Positions 26,707 to 36,618 of a DNA stretch of 64,000 bases are shown here, piece by piece; positions within the stretch are counted from its first letter, which is position 1, and each line of letters starts with the position of its first letter. This DNA comes from an uncultured Fodinibius sp. GTDB lineage: Bacteria; Bacteroidota; Rhodothermia; Balneolales; Balneolaceae. The translations under genes and the position numbers were made by a program. The notes below the pieces were generated by a model, which was given only the letters and a program-made list of their open reading frames with translations, was not told the DNA's origin and did no database searches. The DNA lies in the NCBI GenBank assembly GCA_913056235.1, contig CAJXMW010000001.1, positions 1,240,001 through 1,304,000 on the forward strand. Direction: 5' to 3'.

Positions 26707-29700
26707 TTAGTTGAGAATTCCTCGTTCGTCAATATTTAAACTGGTAATGATATACACGTCACCGTATTGAAAGATGGGACGCATTCCGTCATCGAAATAG
26801 TGATAGTACTGGTGGTTCTCACCTTTCTTGTCGCCCGGGTATATCACCTTGTCACTGCCGTACATAATACGTTCGGCATGGCCGACCGATACTAATTCCG
26901 CACCCATGGGAGGAAACAGTTCGAAGTCGTAGCCGTCGGCCGGGAAATGGTGAAATTCCTGGTACATTTGTTCGGCCTCGTCGCTGTCAAAGGCTCCTTT
27001 AAGCAACTTCATCCGGTGGGTAGGGAATCCGAACAGCGTCGTTCCCTCTCCGTCGATGATCATGGCAAGTTGGTCAGACTGGATCCGCTGCATGAAGCCT
27101 TTGGTGTCAATAAACTCCAGCTCCCCCACGGTTCCGGCATATACCAGTGGTTCACCAAATAACGTCTTGAGAGGCTGTGGAAGATTTTCTAGTTGCTGGG
27201 GTTGGCTATATTCTGCTCTGTTGGGGCGGGCCTGTTTGGGTTTGGTCCCGTCCCGATAAATCCCCACTTCTCTTGCCCGGACCGTTCCTTTTATCCCATA
27301 GGTAGGGGCGATACGATTGAGCTCTTCGTATAGCTCTGCGCGGTCGGTGAATTTAGTTTTGACCAGCTCGTTGACGACATCTTGCAATTTGGTGACGGTG
27401 TCTTGGTTGGTTTTTAGATTGACCTGAGCTTGCCCGAGTTCCTTGCGGGTTTGCTCGTGGGTAATCTCCAGTTCTTTCAAGGTTTTCTTCGAGCGGCCGA
27501 GCTCCGAGGTAATCTGCTGGATACGGGCCTGGGCGGACTGCTGCCACCCTTTTTCGAGGGCTAAGAATAGGTCGGCCAATTTGGTTTTGATGATCGGCAG
27601 CCAACGCTGGAGCTTATACATGCCAAGTTGTTGCTTGATTTGATCGTAGGTAACATCGCTGTCGTCCGTGTTTGAGGTCTGTTTTTCGGCGTCGATATCT
27701 ATCTCGTAATGAGCGTAAAAATCAGATTCATCGGCAATAATATTGCCTTTGTTACCGGCCAGGCTTCGGCCCGATTGCACCGGCTCATCCATGCTCCACC
27801 CGAATGTTTCATTCAGCTGGTCACCAGCCATCTGTTTGATGGAGCTCCATTTGATCTTGTTATAAAAGCTCCGGTTGGGAGCGTTGGGATCAGGGATGAG
27901 ATTAAACAGTACCCGGCCGTTGGCGTTATTTTTAGGAACCTCCAGGGTTAGCTCGTGGCGGAATCGGGGAATGCGCTTACCGTCGGAAGACAGGTTGTTT
28001 TCGATAGTCCCGATCTCTCCGCTATAGTCCAGCCAGCCGATCCGAATGAGTCCGTTCTCTAGAGCCTCTGCTCCCGAGTTCGGAAGCTCCGAGTCAATAA
28101 GGGCTTGCTCTCGTTGGATGGCCGATTCCATCCGCTCGGAGCGTTTGGTTACGTCCCCGCTTGCTTGCGCCAGTGATGACTCCAGGCGCTGGGTTTCGCT
28201 GAGCAAGGACTCAATGCGGGCTTTCAATACCTTGGTCTGCGCTTTGGACTGGAAAAACTCTTTGACTCTGGGATCGGAGTTGGTGGCGGCTACCATCTGC
28301 TCGTACTCCAAAGATTCACCGTCGGAATCGGCGGAAGTTTCCCGTGCGTCTCCAAAGAAGAGCTCATCAATCCAACTTTGCTTCTTGCTGACCAGCTCCA
28401 GGCGGTACTGATCGAAAGAATCTTTCATCAGGTAGAAGTGAATATTTACTTTTCCGTGCTGGTTGCCTTGGCGGAGCCCGCGCCCGTTGCGCTGTTGAAT
28501 TTGGGAGGGCGTATAAGGCACATCCATGTGATGCAGGTCAGTGGTCCATTTCTGCAGGTTCATGCCTTCGGCAATCGACTGGTTGCCAATGAGCACCCGG
28601 TACTTGCCAACATTGAAATCGTCCTGCACCTCTTTTTTAAGGGCCTCCTTGTCATCGGAAGAAGAAATAAAATAGTCATCACCTTTCTTGTCGGTGCCAA
28701 TGATAGAGCCGTTAATAATGGCTATTTCTTTGGCCGGAATGCCTGCTTTTGTCAGTTCCTCCTTGATGAGCTGGTGGTAACTGCCACCTTTTTGGCCTTC
28801 TACGGAGATCCAGTCGCAGAAAATAATTTGATTGCGGAATATGGGAGTCGTGGGATTCTCGCGGCTTGCGTATAAGGCCTCGACAATCATAATAGCCTTA
28901 TCAAAGGTTTCTTCTATTTGATCACTACCGTCGGAGAATTTCTCTCGCTGTTTCTCAATTTTATTAAGCAAGAATTGCTTGCCTACCGGCACCGCATGCA
29001 GGTTTCCTTCGGTGGCTTTAATTTCTTGGGCAACCTCTTCGAAGTATGCAAGGGATTTGAGCTCTTTAATAAGGTTATGTCGGGACCGGCTTTCGTATGG
29101 ATTTGGATTTTCTCGGGCAGACGGTACTTTCGAAAAGAAATCCCCATAGATGCTTTCCGGAACTCTGCTTGGAGCAGGATTTTCTCGGTGGGCGTAGCTT
29201 TCGGCTACGTTTTCCACCAGGGTTCCGAGTTTCAGAAATTTCCCATCGACGCCCTTAAAACTGTTATCATACACGCGAAGGTCGGTCGCAATCTTGCTGC
29301 CATCCCCGGTGATCACCAGGAAGTTGTCCTTGGTCTGGCATCCGCGCTGACGCATGCAATCTAGGATATTATCGGCTCGGAGTATGATATCGTCAAAGAG
29401 TAGCTTATGAATTTCGCTGGGCTGGATGACTTGTTGTTTTGTTTCGGCTTCGGGTCGCTTGAATTTTGGTTTTAATGTTTTGGGGTTGCCTTTTTCGTCC
29501 ACTTCGAGGTTCCCAGCCTCATCTTTGAGTAGATCCGGAAACTTATCGTAGAATCCCACCAGCTGATCATAACTTTTAATATCCATGACCTCATCGATAA
29601 TGGAGCGCATCTCTGGGAGATTGTAATACCCGCCGACCACGCGCTCAGTCCGGTATTCGCCGTTGGTCTTTTTGACGATTTTTTCCTCCTCGCGGACAAA

Positions 29701-32700
29701 CTGGTTAATAAAGTTGTCGAGATTCGCAATTTGGTATTTCTCTAGCAGGTCTGGGGCACAGAGGTTGAGCATGTGCCAAACCTCGACGGGGGAATTCACC
29801 ACCGGCGTAGCGGTTAGGACAAATACGTTTTTAAACCCTATTTTTGAAAACAGCCACTTCGTTTTTTGGAGGGCATCTTCGGCTCGTTGGGACGGTTTAT
29901 TAGCGGCAATGCCAAGCTTGGCTGCTTTGGCGCTACCAAGCGCGTTTTTGTAGAAATGGGCCTCATCAAAAAACAGGGCATCAACCCCGAGCTCATCAAA
30001 AAAGATGTCGGTGTCCAGCCGCTTGGCATTTGCCACATTACGGAGTTTGGCTTCCCATTCTTCTTTCATCTTCTCCAGGCGGGTGACCATCGACTTTTTG
30101 GCCGTGGAACTGAGCGCGTCGTCCTCTTCGATCAGTTCGTCGAAGTGTTCAATCATTTGATCAAAGTATTCGACGCGATCGGAATACATCTGTTGTTGCA
30201 CGGCCGGGGACAGGGGCAGGCTCTTGAACGCATGATCGGCGATAAAGATCGCATCCCAGTTATACAGCTGGGCCATGGTGAGCTCCCTGTGGCGCTCGGG
30301 GCCGGCCATTTTCATGTTGAGGATCTTCGCATCGGGGAACAGCATCGAATATTCTTCCACCCATTTTTCCTGCACTTTACCGGGTACCACAAACATCGGT
30401 TTGCGGCAGGCGCCTTGCTGGGCCAATACCTGAGAAGTGATAATGGAGGCGAGCGTCTTACCGGCGCCGACGTCGTGGCAATTGGCTCCCCGTCCGTTCC
30501 AGACCAACTTTTCGGCTACCGCGCGATTATGTTTGTACACCGAAAAGTCCTTGACCCCGTAGAAGGTATCCGACATGCCGCGCACGCGAAGGGTGGCTCC
30601 ATCAAATTGCGGGTTGATATGAGCGTTATATTCGTGGTTATAGGCCTCTTCGATGAGCTCGCGGATTTCTGTGGAGGTTTTGGTGCGGACCCACTGGTTG
30701 AACTTTTGGGGGACCCGCGTCAGCATCTGGTCATTATGGGTTCGCTGCTTGGCGCGGGCTCGTTCGATCAGCGCTTGCTGGCCGGTTTGCTCGGCTCGTT
30801 TGAGCGTCATATTCGGCAGCACGTTGTCGTCCTCATCGTAGAAGACCAGCGGGAAGCTGGAATCCTGGATATAGTTATTAATAATCTTGCTGAAAGGCGT
30901 CTCGCCCCATCCTTGGTTCCAGTCGTCAGCCGTTTCCTCGCCATTTTTAATATATCGCCCGCCTTTGCGGAGTTTCATGTAGAAGCGGTTGCCGAGATCA
31001 GCTTTATCTTTGACGAGTCCGATGTGGACGTCCCGATAGCCGAGTTCATCTTTTATCCACTGGGTGAGCACTTTCGTGGGCAGATAGGTAAAAATGTGGT
31101 GGGGATCCACGGTGATCGAATATGCGTCAATCCATTCGGGAAGGACGGCTTTCAGGGCTTTGGTATTCTTTTCCAGCTGATTGTCTTCCGCCACTTGGAG
31201 TTTATGGCGTACATTGCCGGCCAGATATTGATAGCGAAATTCGTAGCCATTAGACTCGGGGTTATAGAAGAAATCCGGGTGCTCCTCGATGGCTTGGGTG
31301 AGCTCGGCCCGGTTGGCTGTACCGCCTTTGTAGGTAGACTGGTAGAAATCTAGCGTTAGCTCTTCGCCAATGGAGCGGCCATACATGGCTATTTCAGCCA
31401 AATCATCGGAGTCCGAGACCGCCGGCACGTAGTTATCGTTGAACATCGAATCCGCATCAATGATATCAGCGTACACCAGCTCCCCGCTGATCGGATCGCG
31501 TTTTACAAAGGTCGTTAGTTTATATAGGCGGTTGTCGTAGCGGAATACCTGGCGGATGTCTTCGTCTTCATCGGGAATGCCGTAGGTGTCGATATGGGTC
31601 CCGAGAAGTTGCTTAAACTCCCCGCGCAGCGGCTCTTTTTGGGCGGTATCCTGGGCCAGTGCGGTCACGAAATCATCATAGGTGTCGAGCATTTGGCAGG
31701 CCGAGCTGATCTTGGCCCGCAGTCCTTCGCCCGTTTTGTCGCTGGTACCTACGGTTATGGGTTTGAAGTAGTGTCGCTGTTTTTCATAGAAGGTTCCTTC
31801 ATGGTAAATAATATTACCCGCGTGATAGTCGCGGCCGGTGTCCAATCTAATTCCTTCATCAGGTATTCGGTAGAATGGTAGCTGCTTAGGGAGGGGGTAG
31901 GGAAACTGGAGATCATCTCCAATCACGCGGTCGGTAAGCTTGTTATTGACCTGACCTTTGACACCCATGCGCGTCAGAAACTGCATGTCGTGGCCTTGAA
32001 TATGCTCACCTAATACCTGGTTGGGATATTTTTGGAAATAGGGGTTGTAGTAGGCTCCATAAGATTCCCCGTTATGTTCGGTGATACTGACGGCCAGTTC
32101 CTCATAGGCAAACAGTTGGTTTAGCTTACTGGTGACGTCAGGGTGTTGTTCCCCGTCAATGTCCGGATACTTTTGAAATAAGATCAAATCCGTGGTTACC
32201 AGCGTATCGGCATTATCTTTAAAAGCAGTTGAGGGGAGTCGGTAGGCGCCCACAAATCGGGCCCGCTGGACCATGGCCTGTCGGATGGCCGGATCTTTTT
32301 TGTCCATCGTACCGACTGAGGTAATCGCCGCCATAAAACCGCCAGGCTGGAGCGCATCCAAAGACTTTAGAATGAAATAGTCGTGGATACGGGGATTCAA
32401 GTGGGCTAAGGGATCGCGCTGGGTATGAACTTTTATATCCCCAAAGGGGACGTTGCCGATAGCGCCGGTAAGATTATATAGCGACAGATCGGTCTCAGCA
32501 AAGTTTTGGTGCCTGACTAACTGGGTAGGATACAATAATTTTGCAATGCGAGAGCTCACTGCCGATCGTTCTACCATCAGCATGCGATAGTGGTCAGAAT
32601 TGGGGAGGAATCCCGCAAAGTTGCCAATGCCCGCCCCGGGCTCTAATATGTTGCCGCCTTCCACGCCCATAGCCTGAAGCTTCTTCCAAATTAGCTGTAC

Positions 32701-33957
32701 TAACGGGTAGGAGGTGTAATGCTCGTTGAGTAGGCCGCGCTCAGTGCCGGTTCGGTCCTCGCCGTACCCCAATCCACCAGCTCCGGTGTACCGGCGAAGA
32801 ATGTCCAGGTCCGATTCGGTGATGGCCCGATTTTCTTTTTCCAAGACCGCTAGGGCCGCTTCGTTGGCCCGGCGTCGCTCGGATTTCGAAAGTTTTATAG
32901 GAGTAAAATTTTCAAGTTGGAGGCCGGAAAAATTGCTTCCATATTCGGCTTCTCCCGGCCGATCTCCGGGGGCTTGGTATGATTGGTCGCCGTTTTTTTC
33001 AGGGCTTTTCGATTTCTTTTGGGCGACGGAAAATACCTCGTCGAAATCGACGCCAACCGCTTCCCCATGTTCGCGAAATAGTTTCAACGCCTGCTCGCGA
33101 TGTTCCTTGGGAAACTTATCGAGCGAAAAGGCCAGAGCCAGTTTCTGTACCGTCTGGGTGAAAGAATCTTGGAGCGCCTGCAATTCACTCGAAGGGTTTT
33201 CGCGGGAGGTTAGTTGCTCTGTCAATTTTGTGGGGTTGTCCAGAAGAGCATCGATTTTATTTGCGGCAGCTTCATCCCCTTGGTCCGCTTGCCAGGCCAG
33301 ATCAGTGAGATGGTTCATTCGTTGGGTATTGAGGGCGCCATTTTTGTACGGGGTGTGAGCTGCACTGGCTATTTGGGCCATACGCTTGGTCTTTACCTGT
33401 ACCTCAACAGGGATATCTCCCTCTTGACCAGCCATGACAATAAAGTGGTGGGCCCGATAACCGCCAACCGGATTGGCGTATTTATTTTCATGTTCAAATA
33501 CGTTGCCAATGGTTCCTGAAGCAATTTTTTGGGCTACCTGATCCAGCTCAGCTTGTCCGTCCAATACAATCATGCACCCGGCCATATCGGTCAGGCCTTG
33601 GGTATAGAGCTGGCCGGTGCCAGCTTGCTTAATATCGGCTTTAGTACGCTTGCGCCGCAATTTGTTGATGACCGAATAGGGGGATTTCACGCGGCCCTTG
33701 ACGGTGGCGGTCGGGTGCAAGTCTTTGAGCGAAGCTATTACTTCATCCAAAGCCTGCTGGTAGTCCCCGCGAAGGGCAATCAGCTGTTTAATTTCTTCGG
33801 TGAGTTTGGTCTCCTCAACAGTCTCGGTGTCCCCGTCTCGTTGTGGATTAGGATCGTCGGCATTCGGGATCCCGTCTTCATCGAAGTCGCCAAAAATGCC
33901 GGGATAGTCCTCGGTTGTAATGTCTTCAAAAGGCGTAACAGTCGGATTGTCTCGCAT
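26707..33957 (-). CDS. polyvalent protein: RelA/SpoT-like domain + DarB-like methyltransferase-helicase
   Basis: 2416 residues. Residues 24-38 hold a calcium-binding-like DFDEDGIPNADDPNP. Residues about 88-205 match a RelA/SpoT synthetase: RVKSPYSVINKLRRK, LTDMAGCMIV, GYRAHHFIV, VEVQVKT with the catalytic Glu, and SAAHTPYK. An N6-adenine methyltransferase follows, with EPGAGIGNF (about 440) and GNVPFGD (about 501). Then comes an SF2/SNF2-like helicase: GAGKT (about 1164), FFDEAHFYKN (about 1328), LTATPVVNSP and QQRNGRGLRQG (about 1825). Coiled coils lie at about 1930-2200. Known phage polyvalent proteins of this type (DarB of P1) protect incoming DNA from restriction. The fused alarmone-type domain may act on the host. 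Confidence 0.85.
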   Translation of the reverse strand: MRDNPTVTPFEDITTEDYPGIFGDFDEDGIPNADDPNPQRDGDTETVEETKLTEEIKQLIALRGDYQQALDEVIASLKDLHPTATVKGRVKSPYSVINKLRRKRTKADIKQAGTGQLYTQGLTDMAGCMIVLDGQAELDQVAQKIASGTIGNVFEHENKYANPVGGYRAHHFIVMAGQEGDIPVEVQVKTKRMAQIASAAHTPYKNGALNTQRMNHLTDLAWQADQGDEAAANKIDALLDNPTKLTEQLTSRENPSSELQALQDSFTQTVQKLALAFSLDKFPKEHREQALKLFREHGEAVGVDFDEVFSVAQKKSKSPEKNGDQSYQAPGDRPGEAEYGSNFSGLQLENFTPIKLSKSERRRANEAALAVLEKENRAITESDLDILRRYTGAGGLGYGEDRTGTERGLLNEHYTSYPLVQLIWKKLQAMGVEGGNILEPGAGIGNFAGFLPNSDHYRMLMVERSAVSSRIAKLLYPTQLVRHQNFAETDLSLYNLTGAIGNVPFGDIKVHTQRDPLAHLNPRIHDYFILKSLDALQPGGFMAAITSVGTMDKKDPAIRQAMVQRARFVGAYRLPSTAFKDNADTLVTTDLILFQKYPDIDGEQHPDVTSKLNQLFAYEELAVSITEHNGESYGAYYNPYFQKYPNQVLGEHIQGHDMQFLTRMGVKGQVNNKLTDRVIGDDLQFPYPLPKQLPFYRIPDEGIRLDTGRDYHAGNIIYHEGTFYEKQRHYFKPITVGTSDKTGEGLRAKISSACQMLDTYDDFVTALAQDTAQKEPLRGEFKQLLGTHIDTYGIPDEDEDIRQVFRYDNRLYKLTTFVKRDPISGELVYADIIDADSMFNDNYVPAVSDSDDLAEIAMYGRSIGEELTLDFYQSTYKGGTANRAELTQAIEEHPDFFYNPESNGYEFRYQYLAGNVRHKLQVAEDNQLEKNTKALKAVLPEWIDAYSITVDPHHIFTYLPTKVLTQWIKDELGYRDVHIGLVKDKADLGNRFYMKLRKGGRYIKNGEETADDWNQGWGETPFSKIINNYIQDSSFPLVFYDEDDNVLPNMTLKRAEQTGQQALIERARAKQRTHNDQMLTRVPQKFNQWVRTKTSTEIRELIEEAYNHEYNAHINPQFDGATLRVRGMSDTFYGVKDFSVYKHNRAVAEKLVWNGRGANCHDVGAGKTLASIITSQVLAQQGACRKPMFVVPGKVQEKWVEEYSMLFPDAKILNMKMAGPERHRELTMAQLYNWDAIFIADHAFKSLPLSPAVQQQMYSDRVEYFDQMIEHFDELIEEDDALSSTAKKSMVTRLEKMKEEWEAKLRNVANAKRLDTDIFFDELGVDALFFDEAHFYKNALGSAKAAKLGIAANKPSQRAEDALQKTKWLFSKIGFKNVFVLTATPVVNSPVEVWHMLNLCAPDLLEKYQIANLDNFINQFVREEEKIVKKTNGEYRTERVVGGYYNLPEMRSIIDEVMDIKSYDQLVGFYDKFPDLLKDEAGNLEVDEKGNPKTLKPKFKRPEAETKQQVIQPSEIHKLLFDDIILRADNILDCMRQRGCQTKDNFLVITGDGSKIATDLRVYDNSFKGVDGKFLKLGTLVENVAESYAHRENPAPSRVPESIYGDFFSKVPSARENPNPYESRSRHNLIKELKSLAYFEEVAQEIKATEGNLHAVPVGKQFLLNKIEKQREKFSDGSDQIEETFDKAIMIVEALYASRENPTTPIFRNQIIFCDWISVEGQKGGSYHQLIKEELTKAGIPAKEIAIINGSIIGTDKKGDDYFISSSDDKEALKKEVQDDFNVGKYRVLIGNQSIAEGMNLQKWTTDLHHMDVPYTPSQIQQRNGRGLRQGNQHGKVNIHFYLMKDSFDQYRLELVSKKQSWIDELFFGDARETSADSDGESLEYEQMVAATNSDPRVKEFFQSKAQTKVLKARIESLLSETQRLESSLAQASGDVTKRSERMESAIQREQALIDSELPNSGAEALENGLIRIGWLDYSGEIGTIENNLSSDGKRIPRFRHELTLEVPKNNANGRVLFNLIPDPNAPNRSFYNKIKWSSIKQMAGDQLNETFGWSMDEPVQSGRSLAGNKGNIIADESDFYAHYEIDIDAEKQTSNTDDSDVTYDQIKQQLGMYKLQRWLPIIKTKLADLFLALEKGWQQSAQARIQQITSELGRSKKTLKELEITHEQTRKELGQAQVNLKTNQDTVTKLQDVVNELVKTKFTDRAELYEELNRIAPTYGIKGTVRAREVGIYRDGTKPKQARPNRAEYSQPQQLENLPQPLKTLFGEPLVYAGTVGELEFIDTKGFMQRIQSDQLAMIIDGEGTTLFGFPTHRMKLLKGAFDSDEAEQMYQEFHHFPADGYDFELFPPMGAELVSVGHAERIMYGSDKVIYPGDKKGENHQYYHYFDDGMRPIFQYGDVYIITSLNIDERGILN

Positions 33958-33961
33958 AGGG

Positions 33962-35245
33962 TTATCCCAGTATTTTGGTTAGGAAGTCGTCCAGTTTGGC
34001 CTGGCTTTCTTTGGCCGCTTCAATGTCGATGGGTTGCCGGGTTTCTGCATCAGAAGAAGTGTCTTTCTCTTTTGGCGCAGTCTTGACTTGTTTCTCGGCA
34101 GTGGTAGGCTTGCTTTTGGTAGGTTGCTTTTTGGTTTTCGATGGAGGTGAGCTGGGTGGGGTAGGTTTGGGTTCCTTTTTGGCCAGGGCCCGTTCCTGGC
34201 GCTTGTATTCCTTGGCGCCCAGTACCACTTTGGCGTGATCTTGCTTGAAGATTCGGATCTCGAGGTCGCCGTATTTGTTGACCAATTTTTTCCAGCATGC
34301 TTTTAATCCGCCACCAGTACCTTCGGTACAGGCTTGGTACTCCAGGTGGCCATCGAGGAGCAGGTCCATGATATATCGCTTTTTGGGATAGTCGGCCGTA
34401 TAACGAATCGACAGGTGGGCGTTTTCAGATTCCCCGGAATGCCGTGGGGCATAGCAGGGCATCTTGCTACCGAACATCGAGTTGATGCGTTTCCAGGAGC
34501 GAATTTTGTGGAGATTGTCTAATTTTTTGAGGGTGATTTTAAACGGAGTATCTACGGGGTTTTCGCGGTTGTCGGGCGACGCTTGTTTCGAGGATTTAGG
34601 TTTTGGTGACACTTTTCGGTCGGCGGCCGTAAATGGCACGGCAATGGCCGTAAGTTCCCGGTAGCGGTTCTTCTCGGTTTCGGCGCCACCTTCTTTGGTA
34701 ACCTTGATTTCAATATCACATTCGTGGGCAATGCTGGTGTTGCCTTTGTATTGCCCGTCTTTGGTGGCATGGGAAACCATCACAAACATGATCCCGTTTT
34801 CGCGGCACCACTGGGCTAGTTCCACGGTTTCCTTCGCGTTGGCATCAATGACGGAGATGGAATCCAGGATGCACCCGAACGACCGGTTTTTGAGCAGTAT
34901 TTCTTTAAGGGACTGAATGGATTTCCACTTCGTAAAATTGAGGTTCCGGTGGGTAGCTCCCAGTCGCTTCACGCGGTCGACCAGTGTTTTGCCAAAATGT
35001 TCTTCGGCGGGGATATATTCGATGCGCCCATGGGCGGCCAGCGCGTCGGCCAGTCCCAGACTCATGGTTGATTTACCGGCTCCTTTTTCGCCCCAGATAA
35101 AGATTACGGCATTTTTTTCGGGCTCACCGAGCAGTCGTCCGTAGGGCGGGGCTATTTTTATGCCTTTAATGTTCAACTTGGAAAGCTGCTGAGCAGTCAT
35201 TGATTCCATATTATTGTCGTCTGATAGTTTTAATTGCGATTCCAA
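33962..35245 (-). CDS. RecA/RadA-superfamily ATPase
   Basis: 427 residues. An N-terminal RecA-like core has Walker A GEKGAGKST (about residue 50) and Walker B SFGCILDSISVID, with MFVMVSHATKDG as the sensor strand. A second small domain (about 255-345) and a long Lys/Pro/Ser-rich tail follow. The core resembles Sak4/RadA-type recombination ATPases. With no HerA/FtsK-type packaging ATPase visible, a packaging role is also possible. One RENP tetrapeptide lies in the interdomain linker. It starts inside the preceding gene's end and ends 5 bases before the giant protein. Confidence 0.65.
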   Translation of the reverse strand: MESQLKLSDDNNMESMTAQQLSKLNIKGIKIAPPYGRLLGEPEKNAVIFIWGEKGAGKSTMSLGLADALAAHGRIEYIPAEEHFGKTLVDRVKRLGATHRNLNFTKWKSIQSLKEILLKNRSFGCILDSISVIDANAKETVELAQWCRENGIMFVMVSHATKDGQYKGNTSIAHECDIEIKVTKEGGAETEKNRYRELTAIAVPFTAADRKVSPKPKSSKQASPDNRENPVDTPFKITLKKLDNLHKIRSWKRINSMFGSKMPCYAPRHSGESENAHLSIRYTADYPKKRYIMDLLLDGHLEYQACTEGTGGGLKACWKKLVNKYGDLEIRIFKQDHAKVVLGAKEYKRQERALAKKEPKPTPPSSPPSKTKKQPTKSKPTTAEKQVKTAPKEKDTSSDAETRQPIDIEAAKESQAKLDDFLTKILG

Positions 35246-35534
35246 TGGCGATAATAGTCAGGCTGCCAAAAAGCAGCACCTTGTGGTTTACCGATGTCGG
35301 TGGTGGCCCTTGGGTTATGGCTTTCGGGTTAATGCCAAGTTTTTGTAGTAGCTCCTGACCCGCTATGCCGCTGGTTGGGAGTCCCAGTTGTTGTTGGGCT
35401 TGCTTGACGGCTGCCTGCGTTTCCGGGCCAAAGATGCCGTCAACGCCATATTTTGGGAGCTCGATACCAAGAGCTTTCAATGCTGATTGCAGGTGCATGA
35501 CCTGCGGTCCTTTATCACCTATTTTGAGGGTCAT
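35211..35534 (-). CDS. peptidoglycan-binding, tail-anchored protein
   Basis: 107 residues. Residues 1-65 form a PG_binding_1 domain (LKIGDKGPQVMHLQSALKAL ... DGIFGPETQAAVKQAQ). A C-terminal membrane helix (KVLLFGSLTIIAIGIAIKTI) ends in RRQ. A membrane-held wall-binding module would position the virion membrane or its transglycosylase against peptidoglycan during entry. It overlaps the genes on both sides. Confidence 0.75.
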   Translation of the reverse strand: MTLKIGDKGPQVMHLQSALKALGIELPKYGVDGIFGPETQAAVKQAQQQLGLPTSGIAGQELLQKLGINPKAITQGPPPTSVNHKVLLFGSLTIIAIGIAIKTIRRQ

Positions 35535-35941
35535 GATGAAGATCGTTGTTGGTTTATGACGGTGAGTCCGGCAATGCCGATGGCGATGCCAACGGATAGC
35601 AGGCCGGCGTGTTTGAGTGCGGCTACGGGTTTGCTGCTTGCTACGGTTTCCTGAAGACCCACAAGATCACTTACCGCCTGCAGGTCGACATATTCGAAGT
35701 ACTGGTTGATCACCTCGGCATTTCGGTTGTAGACAGTATTTAACCCCTCTTTATCGGTCGTTAGATCGGCCATAATTATTGCGGTCGTAGCCGCTTTTCC
35801 TTTCTTGCCGCTTAAGGCCCGATCGGCAAGGCCAATGGCTTTGCGAAACGCATTCTTGCCGGTCTGACGCAGGTAGCTGCTAAGATCGCCCATGCCATCA
35901 TCAACAATCTGATAATCGCGGCCTTCAATTAACTCATGCAT
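35531..35941 (-). CDS. tail-anchored virion protein candidate
   Basis: I choose the ATG at 35941 (MHELIEGRDYQIV), giving 136 residues; the ORF-track start reads 66 implausible residues through the upstream gene. A helical soluble part is followed by a C-terminal membrane helix (LLSVGIAIGIAGLTVI) and a short polar end. It overlaps the upstream gene by 8 bases and the downstream one by 4. No family is recognised. Confidence 0.5.
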   Translation of the reverse strand: MHELIEGRDYQIVDDGMGDLSSYLRQTGKNAFRKAIGLADRALSGKKGKAATTAIIMADLTTDKEGLNTVYNRNAEVINQYFEYVDLQAVSDLVGLQETVASSKPVAALKHAGLLSVGIAIGIAGLTVINQQRSSS

Positions 35942-36617
35942 CCGGTTTCTCCTTCTGTGTGCTCTTTGATAGTTGTTTGATGCTATCACGCAAACCCGGC
36001 ATGAGGGGAGCCAGGAAGTACGCTCCGGCTCCGAGGCCCACCAGCCACAATGCTTTGGTGAGGGTACTGTTGACACCGTTGAATGCACTTTGCGGGCTCG
36101 GCAAGCTAATCTGATACCACGGTTCGGTGGGAGGAGCATATACCCCGCTTTGTTGGCCTTGGTCGATATCCAAATCCAGCGTCATAACCTTAGAGGCTGC
36201 AAGCGGTTTGGCCTCGGATATATTGGTTTCCGTAACATTGCTGGGATGCAGCTCAAAGATGACTGGGTGATTGCGGTCCGGGCGAAACGATCGCCCGAAG
36301 ACCAGTCGCGTTTGCCCACGGCATCCGTCCCACATGCTGGTCAGGATGCGGGATATGGCCAATATCTTTCGGGATTGTGGATCGAGAGCGGCTATTACAG
36401 CATCCGGACATGATATAAGCAGAAACGAATTCCAAATGTTGCGGTACCGGTCGATTTCAATATCAACGGAAAAGGGCACCCCGTTTTTGGGTAGTCCGCG
36501 CTCCGGATACCGCCCGATAATGCGAACTTCACCTGCCTCAGAGCTAATAATATTTCCTGTAATGCCGGCCGAGCCTAGCCCGTGATCGCTATATGCGGAG
36601 TGTATGGTCTGTGTCAT
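35934..36617 (-). CDS. beta-rich protein with C-terminal membrane helix
   Basis: 227 residues. About residues 20-150 are beta-rich (GVPFSVDIEIDRYRNIWNS, TRLVFGRSFRPD, MTLDLDIDQG), and a membrane helix lies at about 185-205 (ALWLVGLGAGAYFLAPLM). It could be a minor capsid or vertex protein held in the internal membrane. Position is within the tail-anchored gene series, one base from its upstream neighbour. Confidence 0.45.
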   Translation of the reverse strand: MTQTIHSAYSDHGLGSAGITGNIISSEAGEVRIIGRYPERGLPKNGVPFSVDIEIDRYRNIWNSFLLISCPDAVIAALDPQSRKILAISRILTSMWDGCRGQTRLVFGRSFRPDRNHPVIFELHPSNVTETNISEAKPLAASKVMTLDLDIDQGQQSGVYAPPTEPWYQISLPSPQSAFNGVNSTLTKALWLVGLGAGAYFLAPLMPGLRDSIKQLSKSTQKEKPDA

Positions 36618-36618
36618 G

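Noticed and set aside
29866-31353. 495-residue plus-strand ORF inside the giant minus-strand gene
   Set aside because: It is antisense to well-conserved helicase motifs of the 2416-residue protein, and its composition is typical of a shadow frame.
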